Of a stretch of 64,000 bases of DNA, positions 1 through 8,120 are shown one piece after another; position 1 is the stretch's first letter, and each line of letters opens with the position of its first letter. The stretch comes from Nocardia colli (GTDB lineage: Bacteria > Actinomycetota > Actinomycetes > Mycobacteriales > Mycobacteriaceae): the NCBI RefSeq assembly GCF_008704205.1, contig NZ_VXLC01000040.1:33856-97855 (forward strand), in the 5' to 3' direction. Under the pieces are notes generated by a model, which worked only from the letters and a program-made list of their open reading frames with translations, was not told the DNA's origin and ran no database searches. A program made the translations under genes and the position numbers.

Positions 1-263
1 CAGCGCGCGAAGTAGTCGTTCAGGAACATGTCCATGTACGACTTCGGCTGCATCTCCTTGATGTCGGCGCCGGCCGCGAAGGCCCGATCCGAGCCGGTGA
101 TGACCACGGCGCCGATCTCGTCGTCGCGCTCGAGCTCGTCGAGCGCGGCGATGACATCATCGAGGACCTGGGCGTTGAGCGCGTTGAGCGCCTTCGGGCG
201 GTTCAGCGTGATCCAGCCGACCCGGCCCTTGCGCTCCAGCAGAATCGTCTCGAAGTCGGTCAC
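1..263 (-). CDS. enoyl-CoA hydratase/isomerase family protein (3' part outside window)
   Basis: The N-terminal 87 residues of a crotonase-fold protein are present. The gene starts at a GTG (263) preceded by GAAGG, and the rest lies beyond the window edge. The typical N-terminal strand motif WITLNRPKALNALN is followed by the oxyanion-hole region with AGADIKEM, as in mycobacterial EchA8-type short-chain enoyl-CoA hydratases, which hydrate 2-enoyl-CoAs in the cytoplasm. It lies downstream of the valine-degradation operon on the same strand, so methacrylyl-CoA hydratase activity is a reasonable inference. The family sequence alone does not fix the substrate. Confidence 0.85.
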   Translation of the reverse strand, partial: MTDFETILLERKGRVGWITLNRPKALNALNAQVLDDVIAALDELERDDEIGAVVITGSDRAFAAGADIKEMQPKSYMDMFLNDYFAR

Positions 264-377
264 TCGGCACCTTCTAGGTCGGGGGTCAGGATTATCGGTG
301 ACGATACAGCAGCCAGGTTTACCGACCCGCTCGCAACGTCCCGACGGTATTCTGAAGTTGTTACAGCACAACGGAAT

Positions 378-563
378 TCACACTCCAGCGCCCGGATCGC
401 CGGTCAATTCCGTATACACCCGCAGGCCCTCGGCGATCTTCCCCGCGGCGTTCTCCAGCTGCTCGGGCGGCAAGTACTTGCCGAACGCGGCCGCGTCGAG
501 CAGCTGGTCACGGACCTGTTCGAGGTTCATCCTGGCCCAGTCCTGGCGGGAAAGTGGAGACAC
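378..563 (-). CDS. small SOS-box-controlled protein of unknown function (61 aa)
   Basis: I do not recognise this protein. The frame is open from 593. I place the start at GTG 563 because TATTGT (571-576) sits 7 nt upstream, the leaderless spacing seen repeatedly in this window, and a perfect LexA-type box lies just beyond it. An ATG at 530, with AGGA about 10 nt upstream, would give a 50-aa form. The product is soluble and probably mainly helical (NLEQVRDQLLDAAAF, then PPEQLENAAGKIAEGLRVY). It has no signal peptide or membrane segment. The gene stands alone between mmsB and the enoyl-CoA hydratase gene. If the box is functional, it should be induced by DNA damage. Confidence 0.55.
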   Translation of the reverse strand: MSPLSRQDWARMNLEQVRDQLLDAAAFGKYLPPEQLENAAGKIAEGLRVYTELTGDPGAGV

Positions 564-570
564 GGCTCGA

Positions 571-599
571 ACAATACCTCGAGTCGAACGCATGTTCGA
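571..599 (-). promoter_or_regulatory. LexA (SOS) box overlapping a leaderless promoter
   Basis: TCGAACGCATGTTCGA at 584-599 matches the mycobacterial SOS box TCGAAC-N4-GTTCGA at all twelve defined positions. On the minus strand a -10-like TATTGT (571-576) follows. A 17-bp spacer puts the -35 hexamer exactly on the TCGAAC half-site (594-599), so bound LexA would block polymerase. The target is the small ORF starting at 563. Confidence 0.75.
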
Positions 600-627
600 G
601 ACATGTCATCCTCTAGAAAATATCGGG

Positions 628-1527
628 TCAGGCGTCCGTGCTCGGGACGTCGCTGCGGTCCCGGATCTCGGTGACGATCGCCGAGAAGTCCCGCGCACCC
701 GAGGACTCGTTGAACCGGTTGTAGATCTCCGCCGCGAGCAGCCCGAGCTGGCCGTCGATGCCGTTCTCGCGCAACGCGTTCGCCGCCAGGCCCAGATCCT
801 TGTTCATCAGCGCGGTGGCGAAACCGGGCTGGTAATCGTTGTTCGCGGGGCTGGTCGGCACCGGGCCGGGGACCGGGCAGTAGGTGGTCAGCGCCCAGCT
901 CTGGCCCGACGCGGTGGAGACGACGTCGAAGAACGACTGGTGGGTCAGGCCGAGCTTCTCGCCGAGCACCAGCGCCTCGGACAGGCCGATCATCGAGATG
1001 CCGAGCAGCATGTTGTTGCAGATCTTGGCCGCCTGGCCGACGCCGGAACCGCCGCAGTGCACCACCTTGCCGCCCATCACCTCGAGCAGCGGCAGCGCGT
1101 CGGCGAAGTCCTCGGCGCCGCCGCCGACCATGAAGGTCAGCGTGCCCGCGGCCGCGCCGGCGACGCCGCCGGAGACCGGGGCGTCCAGCGCGCGGTGGCC
1201 CGCGCCGATGGCGAGCACCGCGGCCGACTTGGCGTCGGCGACGTCGATGGTCGAGCAGTCGATGAACAGGGTGCCGGGCTTGGCCGCGGGGAGCAGTTCG
1301 GCGTACACGTCGAGGACGAGTTTTCCGTTGGGCAGCATGGTGATCACGACACCGGCGTCGGCCGCCTCGACGGCCGTGCTCACCACGATCGCGCCGTCCT
1401 TGACGGCCTGCTCCTGGGCGGCGGGCACCGGATCGTAGGCCAGCACTTCATATCCGGCCTTCACCAGGTTCGCCGCCATCGGCGCACCCATGTGGCCCAG
1501 CCCGAGGAATCCGATCTTTTCAGTCAT
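628..1527 (-). CDS. mmsB: 3-hydroxyisobutyrate dehydrogenase
   Basis: NAD-dependent oxidation of 3-hydroxyisobutyrate to methylmalonate semialdehyde in valine degradation. The 299 aa match the usual family length. The Rossmann motif GFLGLGHMGAPMAANL is at the N-terminus, the substrate-site signature DAPVSGGVAGAAAGTL lies near the middle, and the catalytic Lys region is GQAAKICNNMLLG. Its start overlaps the end of the upstream hydrolase gene by 8 bp, so the two are co-translated. It is the last gene of the mmsA-led operon, and the product feeds mmsA, the first gene. Confidence 0.93.
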   Translation of the reverse strand: MTEKIGFLGLGHMGAPMAANLVKAGYEVLAYDPVPAAQEQAVKDGAIVVSTAVEAADAGVVITMLPNGKLVLDVYAELLPAAKPGTLFIDCSTIDVADAKSAAVLAIGAGHRALDAPVSGGVAGAAAGTLTFMVGGGAEDFADALPLLEVMGGKVVHCGGSGVGQAAKICNNMLLGISMIGLSEALVLGEKLGLTHQSFFDVVSTASGQSWALTTYCPVPGPVPTSPANNDYQPGFATALMNKDLGLAANALRENGIDGQLGLLAAEIYNRFNESSGARDFSAIVTEIRDRSDVPSTDA

Positions 1528-2578
1528 TGCTCACCAAACCCAGTTCCTGATCGCCCAATTCGGCGAAGTATGCGTCGACCTGTGCGGTGGTGACCTCGGC
1601 GAGGGTCGCCGGTGACCACTGCGGATTACGGTCCTTGTCGATTACCTGCGCGCGGATGCCTTCCACCAGATCGAGCGAGGACAGCGCCGCGATGGAGACC
1701 CGGTACTCCTCGTTCAGCACGGTCTCCAGGTCCGGCGCGGTACGCGCGGACCGCAACGACCGTAGCGCCACCTTCAGCGCGACAGGCGATTTCGCCAGAA
1801 TGTCGGCGGCGGCCGCGGCGGCCTCCGGCGCCTCGTCGGCCTGCAGGCGCGCGACGATCTCCTCGACCGTGTCCGCTCGATAGCAGGCGTCGATCCAGGA
1901 CCGCTGAGCGAGCAGGCCGGATTCCGTTGCGGCCGTGGCGAACTTGGCGATCGCCACCTCGACCGCCTCGGTGCGCAGCGTATCCAGCAGCGCCGGAAGG
2001 TGTTCGGTGGCGACGAAGTAGTCGGCGAAGCCGGCCGCGATGGCGTCGCCCGCGCTCATCCGGGCGGTGGTCAGCGCGACGTGCGTGCCGATCTCGCCGG
2101 GACTGCGCGAAAGCAGGTAGGTGCCACCGACATCCGGGACGAAGCCGATGCCCACCTCGGGCATGCCGATCTTGGACCGCTCGGTGACGATCCGGTGGCT
2201 GCCGTGCCCGGACAGCCCGACGCCGCCGCCCATCACGATGCCGTCCATCACCACCACGTACGGCTTCGGGTAGTTGCCGATCAACGCGTTGAGAACGTAC
2301 TCGTCGCGCCAGAAGCGGCCGGTCGGCGAATCCGCGCCGGTGGCGCCGCCGGTCGCGTCGGAGTAGATGGCGACGATGTCGCCGCCCGCGCACAGCCCGC
2401 GCTCCCCCGCACCGGTGAGGACGACGGTGCGCACCTCGTCGTCGTCCGCCCAGGCACGCAGCGCATCGCTGATGGCAAGGGTCATCGGGTGATTCAGCGC
2501 GTTGATGGCCTTCGGCCGGTTCAACGTGATGAGCCCGAGCCCATTCGCCTTCTCGATCAGCACTTCCGGTTCACTCAT
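1520..2578 (-). CDS. 3-hydroxyisobutyryl-CoA hydrolase (enoyl-CoA hydratase family)
   Basis: A 352-aa crotonase-fold protein. Its extra C-terminal third and the motifs ERGLCAGGDIVAIY and MDGIVMGGGVGLS are typical of HIBCH-type thioesterases, which free 3-hydroxyisobutyrate from its CoA ester before mmsB acts. The genes on either side (acyl-CoA dehydrogenase upstream, mmsB downstream) fit that step exactly. The ATG at 2578 overlaps the TGA of a 26-codon mini-ORF (ATGA), so translation is probably coupled to it. No independent strong Shine-Dalgarno is visible. Confidence 0.9.
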   Translation of the reverse strand: MSEPEVLIEKANGLGLITLNRPKAINALNHPMTLAISDALRAWADDDEVRTVVLTGAGERGLCAGGDIVAIYSDATGGATGADSPTGRFWRDEYVLNALIGNYPKPYVVVMDGIVMGGGVGLSGHGSHRIVTERSKIGMPEVGIGFVPDVGGTYLLSRSPGEIGTHVALTTARMSAGDAIAAGFADYFVATEHLPALLDTLRTEAVEVAIAKFATAATESGLLAQRSWIDACYRADTVEEIVARLQADEAPEAAAAAADILAKSPVALKVALRSLRSARTAPDLETVLNEEYRVSIAALSSLDLVEGIRAQVIDKDRNPQWSPATLAEVTTAQVDAYFAELGDQELGLVSND

Positions 2579-2655
2579 GACTGCGCCTCGCTAACGCTCG
2601 GCTCCGTCATGAGCGAAGCACGCTGGCACATGATTCGCTCACTTCGTTCGCTCAT
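2575..2655 (-). CDS. 26-codon coupling mini-ORF (MSERSER type), copy 1
   Basis: A short frame beginning MSERSERIMCQR lies exactly between the acyl-CoA dehydrogenase and hydrolase genes. Its ATG overlaps the dehydrogenase TGA and its own TGA overlaps the hydrolase ATG, both as ATGA. The DNA begins with the 8-bp direct repeat TGAGCGAA, separated by CGAAG. A second copy of the same 81-bp length and about 85% identity is at 17583-17663, also abutting a gene start. Whether the peptide matters, or the element only serves as a mobile intergenic linker, cannot be told from sequence. Confidence 0.55.
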   Translation of the reverse strand: MSERSERIMCQRASLMTEPSVSEAQS

Positions 2656-3791
2656 GCCGCTCCTACCACCGCGCGGGCGACAACCACCCGCATGATTTCG
2701 TTGGTGCCCTCGAGTATCTGGTGGACCCGCAGATCTCGGACGATCTTCTCCAGGCCGTATTCGGCCAGGTAACCGTAGCCGCCGTGCAGTTGCAGCGCCT
2801 TGTTCGCGACCTCGAACCCCGCGTCGGTGGCGAATCGCTTTGCCATGGCGCACAACTCGACCTTGTCCGGCGCGTCGGCGTCCAGCGCCGCCGCGGCCCG
2901 CCACAGCAGGGTGCGGGCGGCCTCCAATTCGGTCCGCATGTCGGCGAGCTGGAAGCGCAGCGCCTCGTTCTTCAGCAGCGGCTTGCCGAACGCCTGCCGC
3001 TCGGCCAGGTACGGCACCGTCTGCTCCAGCGCCGCCTGCGCGCCGCCGACCGAGCAGGCGGCGATGTTCAGCCGTCCGCCGTTGAGGCCGTTCATCGCGA
3101 TGCGGAAGCCGTCGCCCTCTGCGCCGAGCAGGTTCGCCGCGGGCACCCTAGCGTCCTCGAAGATCACCTGCCGGGTCGGCTGCGCGTGCCAGCCCATCTT
3201 TCTTTCGTTGACGCCGAAGGAAACTCCCGGCGTATCGGCGGGCACGATGAACGCCGAGACGCCGCGCGCGCCCGCCGCCCCGGTGCGCGCCATGACCACG
3301 TACACGTCGGTGGCGCCCGCCCCGGAGATGAATTGCTTTGTCCCGTTGAAGATGTAGTCGTCACCGTCGCGAACGGCCTTGGTGCTCAACGCCGCAGCGT
3401 CGGAGCCCGCGCCCGGTTCGGTCAGCGCGTAACTGGCCAGCAGCTCCATCGAGGTCAGCCTCGGCAGCCAGCGATCGCGTTGCGCCGCATCGCCGTAGGC
3501 GTCGATCATCCAGGTCGCCATGTTGTGGATGGAGATATAGGCCGCGATGGCCGGGCAGCCGGTGGCGAGCTGTTCGAAGATGCGCACGGAGTCGAGCCTG
3601 CGCAGGCCCGAACCGCCTACGTCCTCCTGGACGTAGATGCCGCCGAGCCCGAGCGGGCCAGCCTTGCGCAGCACGTCGACCGGAAAGTGCTTCTGCTCAT
3701 CCCATTCCAGGGCGTTCGGGGCGAGGAACTCGTCGGCGAATCCGCGCGCGGTGTCGCGGATCGCCTTCTCGTCTTCGTCGAGGATGAACAT
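2652..3791 (-). CDS. acyl-CoA dehydrogenase, probable isobutyryl-CoA dehydrogenase
   Basis: FAD flavoenzyme of 379 aa that introduces the alpha-beta double bond into acyl-CoA. Signature 1 (ALTEPGAGSDAA) lies near residue 130. Signature 2 (LQLHGGYGYLAEYGLEKIVR) is C-terminal, followed by the catalytic Glu region QILEGTNEIMR. The position between mmsA and the 3-hydroxyisobutyryl-CoA hydrolase implies isobutyryl-CoA to methacrylyl-CoA in valine breakdown. The substrate is inferred from context. It starts 2 bp after the mmsA stop, and its TGA overlaps the mini-ORF ATG. Confidence 0.9.
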   Translation of the reverse strand: MFILDEDEKAIRDTARGFADEFLAPNALEWDEQKHFPVDVLRKAGPLGLGGIYVQEDVGGSGLRRLDSVRIFEQLATGCPAIAAYISIHNMATWMIDAYGDAAQRDRWLPRLTSMELLASYALTEPGAGSDAAALSTKAVRDGDDYIFNGTKQFISGAGATDVYVVMARTGAAGARGVSAFIVPADTPGVSFGVNERKMGWHAQPTRQVIFEDARVPAANLLGAEGDGFRIAMNGLNGGRLNIAACSVGGAQAALEQTVPYLAERQAFGKPLLKNEALRFQLADMRTELEAARTLLWRAAAALDADAPDKVELCAMAKRFATDAGFEVANKALQLHGGYGYLAEYGLEKIVRDLRVHQILEGTNEIMRVVVARAVVGAA

Positions 3792-3793
3792 GG

Positions 3794-5293
3794 TCAGTCC
3801 ATCGTCGGGATGACGAACGCATTGCTTTCCTTCATCCCGGAAGGCCAGCGCTGCGTGACGGTTTTCGTCTTGGTGTAGAAGCGGAACGAGTCCGGGCCGT
3901 GCTGGTTCAGATCGCCGAAGCCGGAACGCTTCCAGCCGCCGAAGGTGTAGTACGCGATCGGCACCGGGATCGGGACGTTGATGCCGACCATGCCGACCTG
4001 CACGCGGGCGGCGAAGTCCCGGGCGGTGTCGCCGTCGCGGGTGAAGATCGCGACACCGTTGCCGTATTCGTGCTCGTTGGCCAGGCGCAGGCCCTCTTCG
4101 TAGTCCTTGGCCCGGACGACGGTGAGCACCGGACCGAAGATCTCTTCCTGGTAGATCCGCATCTCCGGGGTGACCTTGTCGAAAAGCGTTGCGCCGACGA
4201 AGTATCCGTCCTCGCCGCCGGGGACGGTCACGCCGCGACCGTCGATCACCAGCTCGGCCCCCTCATCGATGCCGATCTGGACGTAGTTGTTCACCCGATC
4301 CACGCCGTCCTTGCCGACGAGCGGGCCGTAGTCGGCGCCGGGATCGTCGGAGCGGCCGATGTTGAGCTTCTCCACCCGCTCGGTGAGCTTGGCCAGCAGG
4401 CGATCCGCGGTCTCCTCGCCGACCGGCACCGCCACCGAGATGGCCATGCAGCGCTCGCCCGCGGAACCGTAACCGGCGCCGATCAATTGGTCGGCGACAT
4501 CGTCGAGGTCGGCGTCCGGCATCACGATCGCGTGGTTCTTCGCGCCGCCGAAGCACTGGGCGCGCTTGCCGTTCGCGGTCGCGGTCTCGTAGATGTACTG
4601 GGCGATCGGGGTGGAGCCGACGAAGCCGACGGCCTTGATCCGCGGGTCGTGCAGCAGCGCGTCGACGGCCACCTTGTCGCCGTTGACCACGTTGAACACA
4701 CCCGGCGGCAGGCCGGCCTCGAGGAACAGCTCGGCCAGGCGCAGCGGCACCGAGGGGTCGCGCTCGGAAGGCTTGAGCACGAACGCGTTTCCGGTGGCCA
4801 GCGCCGGGCCGGCCTTCCACAGCGGGATCATGGCCGGGAAGTTGAACGGGGTGATCCCCGCGACGACGCCGAGCGGCTGGCGCATCGAGTAGACGTCGAT
4901 GCCGGTGCCCGCGCTCTCGGTGTACTCGCCCTTGAGCAGGTGCGGCGCGCCGACGGCGAACTCGATCACCTCGAGGCCGCGCTGGATGTCGCCCTTCGCG
5001 TCGGCGATGGTCTTGCCGTGTTCCGAAGACAGCAGCGCCGCAAGCGAATCCATCTCGTCCTGCACCAGAGTGAGGAAGCGCATCAGCACGCGCGCCCGCT
5101 TCTGCGGGTTGAACGCGGCCCAGACCGGCTGTGCCGCTTCGGCATCGGCGATGACCGCCTCGACCTCGGACTTGCTGGCCAGCGGCACCCGCGCCTGCAC
5201 TTGGCCGAGATTCGGGTCGAAGACGTCACCGAAGTTGCCCGAGGTGCCCGCGACGTGTTGCCCGCCGATGAAGTGAGTGAGTTCGCGAACCAT
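3794..5293 (-). CDS. mmsA: CoA-acylating methylmalonate-semialdehyde dehydrogenase
   Basis: An aldehyde dehydrogenase that converts methylmalonate semialdehyde to propionyl-CoA, using NAD and CoA, in valine and possibly inositol or thymine catabolism. It has 499 aa from the ATG at 5293. An upstream ATG at 5320 lacks any ribosome site, whereas 5293 has AGGA 9 nt before it. The catalytic Cys is residue 282 in GSAGERCMAISVAVPVG. NITPFNFP-type cofactor residues are seen as GITPFNFPAMIPLW, and the late motif is EEIFGPVLTVVR. First gene of the operon mmsA > acyl-CoA dehydrogenase > mini-ORF > hydrolase > mmsB, with gaps of 2 bp or overlaps throughout. Confidence 0.95.
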   Translation of the reverse strand: MVRELTHFIGGQHVAGTSGNFGDVFDPNLGQVQARVPLASKSEVEAVIADAEAAQPVWAAFNPQKRARVLMRFLTLVQDEMDSLAALLSSEHGKTIADAKGDIQRGLEVIEFAVGAPHLLKGEYTESAGTGIDVYSMRQPLGVVAGITPFNFPAMIPLWKAGPALATGNAFVLKPSERDPSVPLRLAELFLEAGLPPGVFNVVNGDKVAVDALLHDPRIKAVGFVGSTPIAQYIYETATANGKRAQCFGGAKNHAIVMPDADLDDVADQLIGAGYGSAGERCMAISVAVPVGEETADRLLAKLTERVEKLNIGRSDDPGADYGPLVGKDGVDRVNNYVQIGIDEGAELVIDGRGVTVPGGEDGYFVGATLFDKVTPEMRIYQEEIFGPVLTVVRAKDYEEGLRLANEHEYGNGVAIFTRDGDTARDFAARVQVGMVGINVPIPVPIAYYTFGGWKRSGFGDLNQHGPDSFRFYTKTKTVTQRWPSGMKESNAFVIPTMD

Positions 5294-5356
5294 GCCAGTC
5301 CTGTTCTGGTAGCCGACCATGACACCGCTTGGCGCGGTATGCGGTCATCCTATAGT

Positions 5357-5366
5357 TGGACGTCCA
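5357..5366. promoter_or_regulatory. palindrome in the mmsA promoter region
   Basis: TGGACGTCCA is a perfect 10-bp palindrome about 65 bp upstream of the mmsA start, inside the 255-bp gap 5294-5548 that holds no gene. TATAG follows it on the minus strand. A related half-site (TTGACGTCC) lies upstream of icmF at 11151-11159. It may be an operator for valine or propionyl-CoA metabolism. Confidence 0.35.
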
Positions 5367-5548
5367 TGTAAATACCGAGTGTGACCCATCCCACCTCCGA
5401 CAGCGTGCACGCCCGACCATCGGGAATGGCCGAAATATGCCATCGACCAGGCAGTTCACCGAGCGCAATACAGTTCACACCCGGGACAACGCGCAACAGG
5501 CATGGTCCATCCATCGCCCAACCGGCCGCGGGCAACGGCCTCGACCGT

Positions 5549-6499
5549 CTAAGCCGCGTTCGACGCGGACGGTTTCGGCGCCCTGGTGAGCATGAACGCG
5601 CCACCGGCGAGCACCACGCTCCCGACCACCAGCACGGATACCGCCGCGGCGAGAACACTGTCGGTCCACTCGGTGACCGCCTGGCCGGTTGCCAGCGCGA
5701 CCGCGAGTCCGCCGCCGATCACCAGCACGGTCGAACGCTGCTCGGCGAACAACGCGAAGCAGACGACAGCCACCAGCAGGCTGAGCAGAAACGCCCACCA
5801 GTCGTCGACATCGATGATCGCCGCGCCGATCAACGAGATCCCTACCGCAATCGCGTAACCCAGCCAGGTCTCCACGAAACCGCCGATCCTGGTGAGCGCG
5901 AACCAGATTCCGCCGACCACCAGCATCCCGAGCGCGTACCAGACGTCGTCGACGCCCGCGAGATCACCGAGCGCCGCGGGCAGGAGCGCGCTGAGCACAC
6001 CGCACGCGAGCATCCCGATCACCGACGGCACCGCGAGATAGCCGAGCACTGCCGCCACCAGGCCCGCGATCGCCGCCCACGACCCCGCGTCACCGGTGCC
6101 GTTGTCCAACGCCGTCCCCACCGTCCCGGCGATCGCCCCGGCCGCGAGCGCGAGCAGCGCCGCCGCGAGCCGAACCCGGGACCCGTGCGGATCCCGCGCG
6201 AACAGCTTTCCCGGCCCGCCGACCACCGCGATCGCGCCGAGCACCAGCCCGAACGACACCGCGAGCAGCACCGCGACCCGCCCACCGCGCGCGAGATCGT
6301 CCCAGGACGACCCGATCACCAGCGCGATGCCACAAAACACCAGCCCAGCCCCGATATAGGCCGCGATCTCGGCCAGAACCTTCCCGCGCGGCCGCGACTC
6401 CCGCGTCTCAAGCGCCGCCATGACCGCGTCGAACTGCGCCTCGGTCAGCACACCCTGCTCGACCAGCTTCCGCACAGCTGAACTCTGGTGTGTCGCCAT
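5549..6499 (-). CDS. DUF2157-type multi-pass membrane protein
   Basis: A 316-aa protein. The short soluble N-terminus (KLVEQGVLTEAQFDAVM) is the helical head typical of DUF2157 proteins and is followed by about ten hydrophobic segments, starting with AAYIGAGLVFCGIALVIG. Family members have no defined biochemical role. The ATG (6499) has GATAAT 6 nt upstream, suggesting a leaderless transcript, with GGAG further away. It is monocistronic, and I see no functional link with mmsA downstream. Confidence 0.75.
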   Translation of the reverse strand: MATHQSSAVRKLVEQGVLTEAQFDAVMAALETRESRPRGKVLAEIAAYIGAGLVFCGIALVIGSSWDDLARGGRVAVLLAVSFGLVLGAIAVVGGPGKLFARDPHGSRVRLAAALLALAAGAIAGTVGTALDNGTGDAGSWAAIAGLVAAVLGYLAVPSVIGMLACGVLSALLPAALGDLAGVDDVWYALGMLVVGGIWFALTRIGGFVETWLGYAIAVGISLIGAAIIDVDDWWAFLLSLLVAVVCFALFAEQRSTVLVIGGGLAVALATGQAVTEWTDSVLAAAVSVLVVGSVVLAGGAFMLTRAPKPSASNAA

Positions 6500-6584
6500 A
6501 CGCTCATTATCTCCGGCGGTCGCCGCACCACCCAGAAATCACCAATCCAACGCGCCACCCGCCACACACTTTCCGTCACCCGCG

Positions 6585-7105
6585 CGATACGAGCGGTGAA
6601 TTCACGCGCGGCAGCACCATGCGCGCGGGCCACCGACCAGCGCACGCCCGTGTCGACGGAGCGGCATGAGACATGGCAATCGCAGTGGCACGCGCCTTAT
6701 CGGCGCGCGCACAGAATGTCAGACGAATTCATGCGCAGGGCAACATAATGCGCACAGGACACCAGCCGACGCGCACCGCCGCCCGGGCCCGCGCACATCC
6801 CCTCCCACCGCGCACGTCATAAGCAGCAATTCCATCGGCCGCACAACGCCATGCGCGCGGCGCACCAACCAACGCGCCGCCGCGGCCATACGCAACACGA
6901 CGATCACTGTCGCGCACCCGCTGTCCAGCCGCGCACGAAATACCAAGCAAATTCACTCGCGGGACAACGCAATACACGCAAGACGACAAATCGCGCGCTG
7001 CGGCCGGGCAACCGTTTTGTGGCAGCGGGATCGCTGCCGCGCAGGTTCTGTCGAGCCGCGCAGGGAATGTGGGGCGGATTCGTGCGCGGCTCGACAGGGG
7101 GTGCG
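6585..7105. repeat. degenerate array of about 100-130-bp units in a gene-free gap
   Basis: The 612-bp gap 6500-7111 has no credible gene. Five diverged copies of one pattern recur in the same orientation: GCGCAC, then GAATTC or a variant, then GCGCGGGGCAAC, then a second ATGCGCG. Anchors are at about 6598 (GAATTC), 6725 (GAATTC), 6828 (AATTCC), 6950 (ATTC) and 7077 (GATTC). A sixth, weaker match (AGTTCAC then GGGACAACGCG) lies near 5472. It is not a CRISPR, because the units are too divergent and the spacing is irregular. Confidence 0.45.
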
Positions 7106-7111
7106 CGGGGG

Positions 7112-8098
7112 TCAGGACTCGGGGCCGAGCTCCACGACGGTGCCGGGGTGGGCCAGTGAGGCGACGGTGATGCGGCCGCCCTTGGCCTGGTCGATGATCT
7201 GGCCCTGCCAGGCGACGAAGCAGGAGGCGGCTTCGCTGTTGTAGGCGTTGGTGAGGATGGGGGCCAGTACCTTGGCGAGCTCGCCCTCGGCCGCGATCAG
7301 TTGCCCGCGGTAGGGGCCGTAGTAGGGCAGGATCGCTTGCAGGACAATGGCTTCCACGCCCTGGACCTGGGTGATGAACGGGTCGATCGCCGGCTGGTAC
7401 TGCGCCAGGATCGGCGCGATCTCGGCCAGCACCGGACCCGCGAGCTGCAGGATCGGCTGGTAAACCGAGCCGAGCGCGAACGCCTCCGAAGAGAACGGAC
7501 CCGCCAGCGGGGCGAGTCCGATCAGCGAGGCGAGACCGCCCTGCTGCTTCGGCGCGGGCCAGCCGATCGGGCATGCGGGCTGCGCCGCGAGCGGTGCGGC
7601 GGCGAACGGATTGGCGCCGCCCGCGCCGCCGAGCGGAACGGAGCTGTTCGGCGCGCCGCCGCCCAGCGGAACCGAACTGTCCGGCGCACCGCCACCGAGC
7701 GGGACCGAGCTGTTCGGCGCACCCGCGCCCAAGGGGACCGAACCGCCGGGCGCACCGGTGTTCGGCGCGGTCGTCCCGGGATTGATGGCGACGGCGGCGG
7801 ACGCACCACCCGAGCCGAGCGGAACCGACGCGGCGGGCACCGGGCCACCGCCGGGTGCGGGGGCCGGGGCCGCAGGCGCGGGAGCCGGCGCGGCAGGCGG
7901 CGTTTCGACCGGAGCCGCGGCCGCGGCCGGCCGGGCAGCCGCGGCCGGCTGCTCCTGGGTGATCACCACACTGGTGACGTCGTCGTCCTGACGCACCGTC
8001 AACGCGGTGACCGCGACCGCGCTGCCGATGACCGTCAGCGCGGCCACCGCGCGGATGGCACTGGCGAGCGCGGGCCTGGTCGTCGTGCGAGAACTCAT
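7112..8098 (-). CDS. exported Ala/Pro-rich protein with SVPLG repeats
   Basis: Unrecognised protein of 328 aa, starting at ATG 8098 with AAGGAG upstream. An N-terminal hydrophobic segment (AVAALTVIGSAVAVTALTV) acts as signal or anchor. It is followed by an Ala/Pro-rich stretch and four consecutive 11-residue repeats of the form SVPLGGGAPNS, with a fifth diverged copy upstream. The C-terminal 130 residues are ordered-looking and helical, with two Cys (ACPIGWP and ASCFVAW) that could form a disulfide outside the cell. Last gene of a four-gene operon, 22 bp after the lipoprotein gene. A cell-envelope role is inferred only from export signals and neighbours. Confidence 0.75.
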   Translation of the reverse strand: MSSRTTTRPALASAIRAVAALTVIGSAVAVTALTVRQDDDVTSVVITQEQPAAAARPAAAAAPVETPPAAPAPAPAAPAPAPGGGPVPAASVPLGSGGASAAVAINPGTTAPNTGAPGGSVPLGAGAPNSSVPLGGGAPDSSVPLGGGAPNSSVPLGGAGGANPFAAAPLAAQPACPIGWPAPKQQGGLASLIGLAPLAGPFSSEAFALGSVYQPILQLAGPVLAEIAPILAQYQPAIDPFITQVQGVEAIVLQAILPYYGPYRGQLIAAEGELAKVLAPILTNAYNSEAASCFVAWQGQIIDQAKGGRITVASLAHPGTVVELGPES

Positions 8099-8120
8099 CG
8101 GGCCGTACTCCTTCTGCTGT

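Noticed and set aside
28..1593. Long plus-strand frame of 521 codons
   Set aside because: It runs opposite to mmsB and the enoyl-CoA hydratase gene and has the Arg/Gly/Val-rich composition of a high-GC shadow frame with no family motif.
5381..6481. 366-codon plus-strand frame
   Set aside because: Antisense to the DUF2157 gene and extremely Arg/His/Pro-rich. The minus frame has clean membrane segments.
6585..7105. CRISPR array
   Set aside because: Repeat units are long, strongly diverged and unevenly spaced. There is no short constant repeat and there are no cas genes.
6666..7244. Plus-strand frame of 192 codons in the 6.5-7.1 kb gap
   Set aside because: Arg/Thr/Ala-rich without domains or ribosome site, and it follows the repeat array. 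It runs into the antisense of the exported-protein gene.
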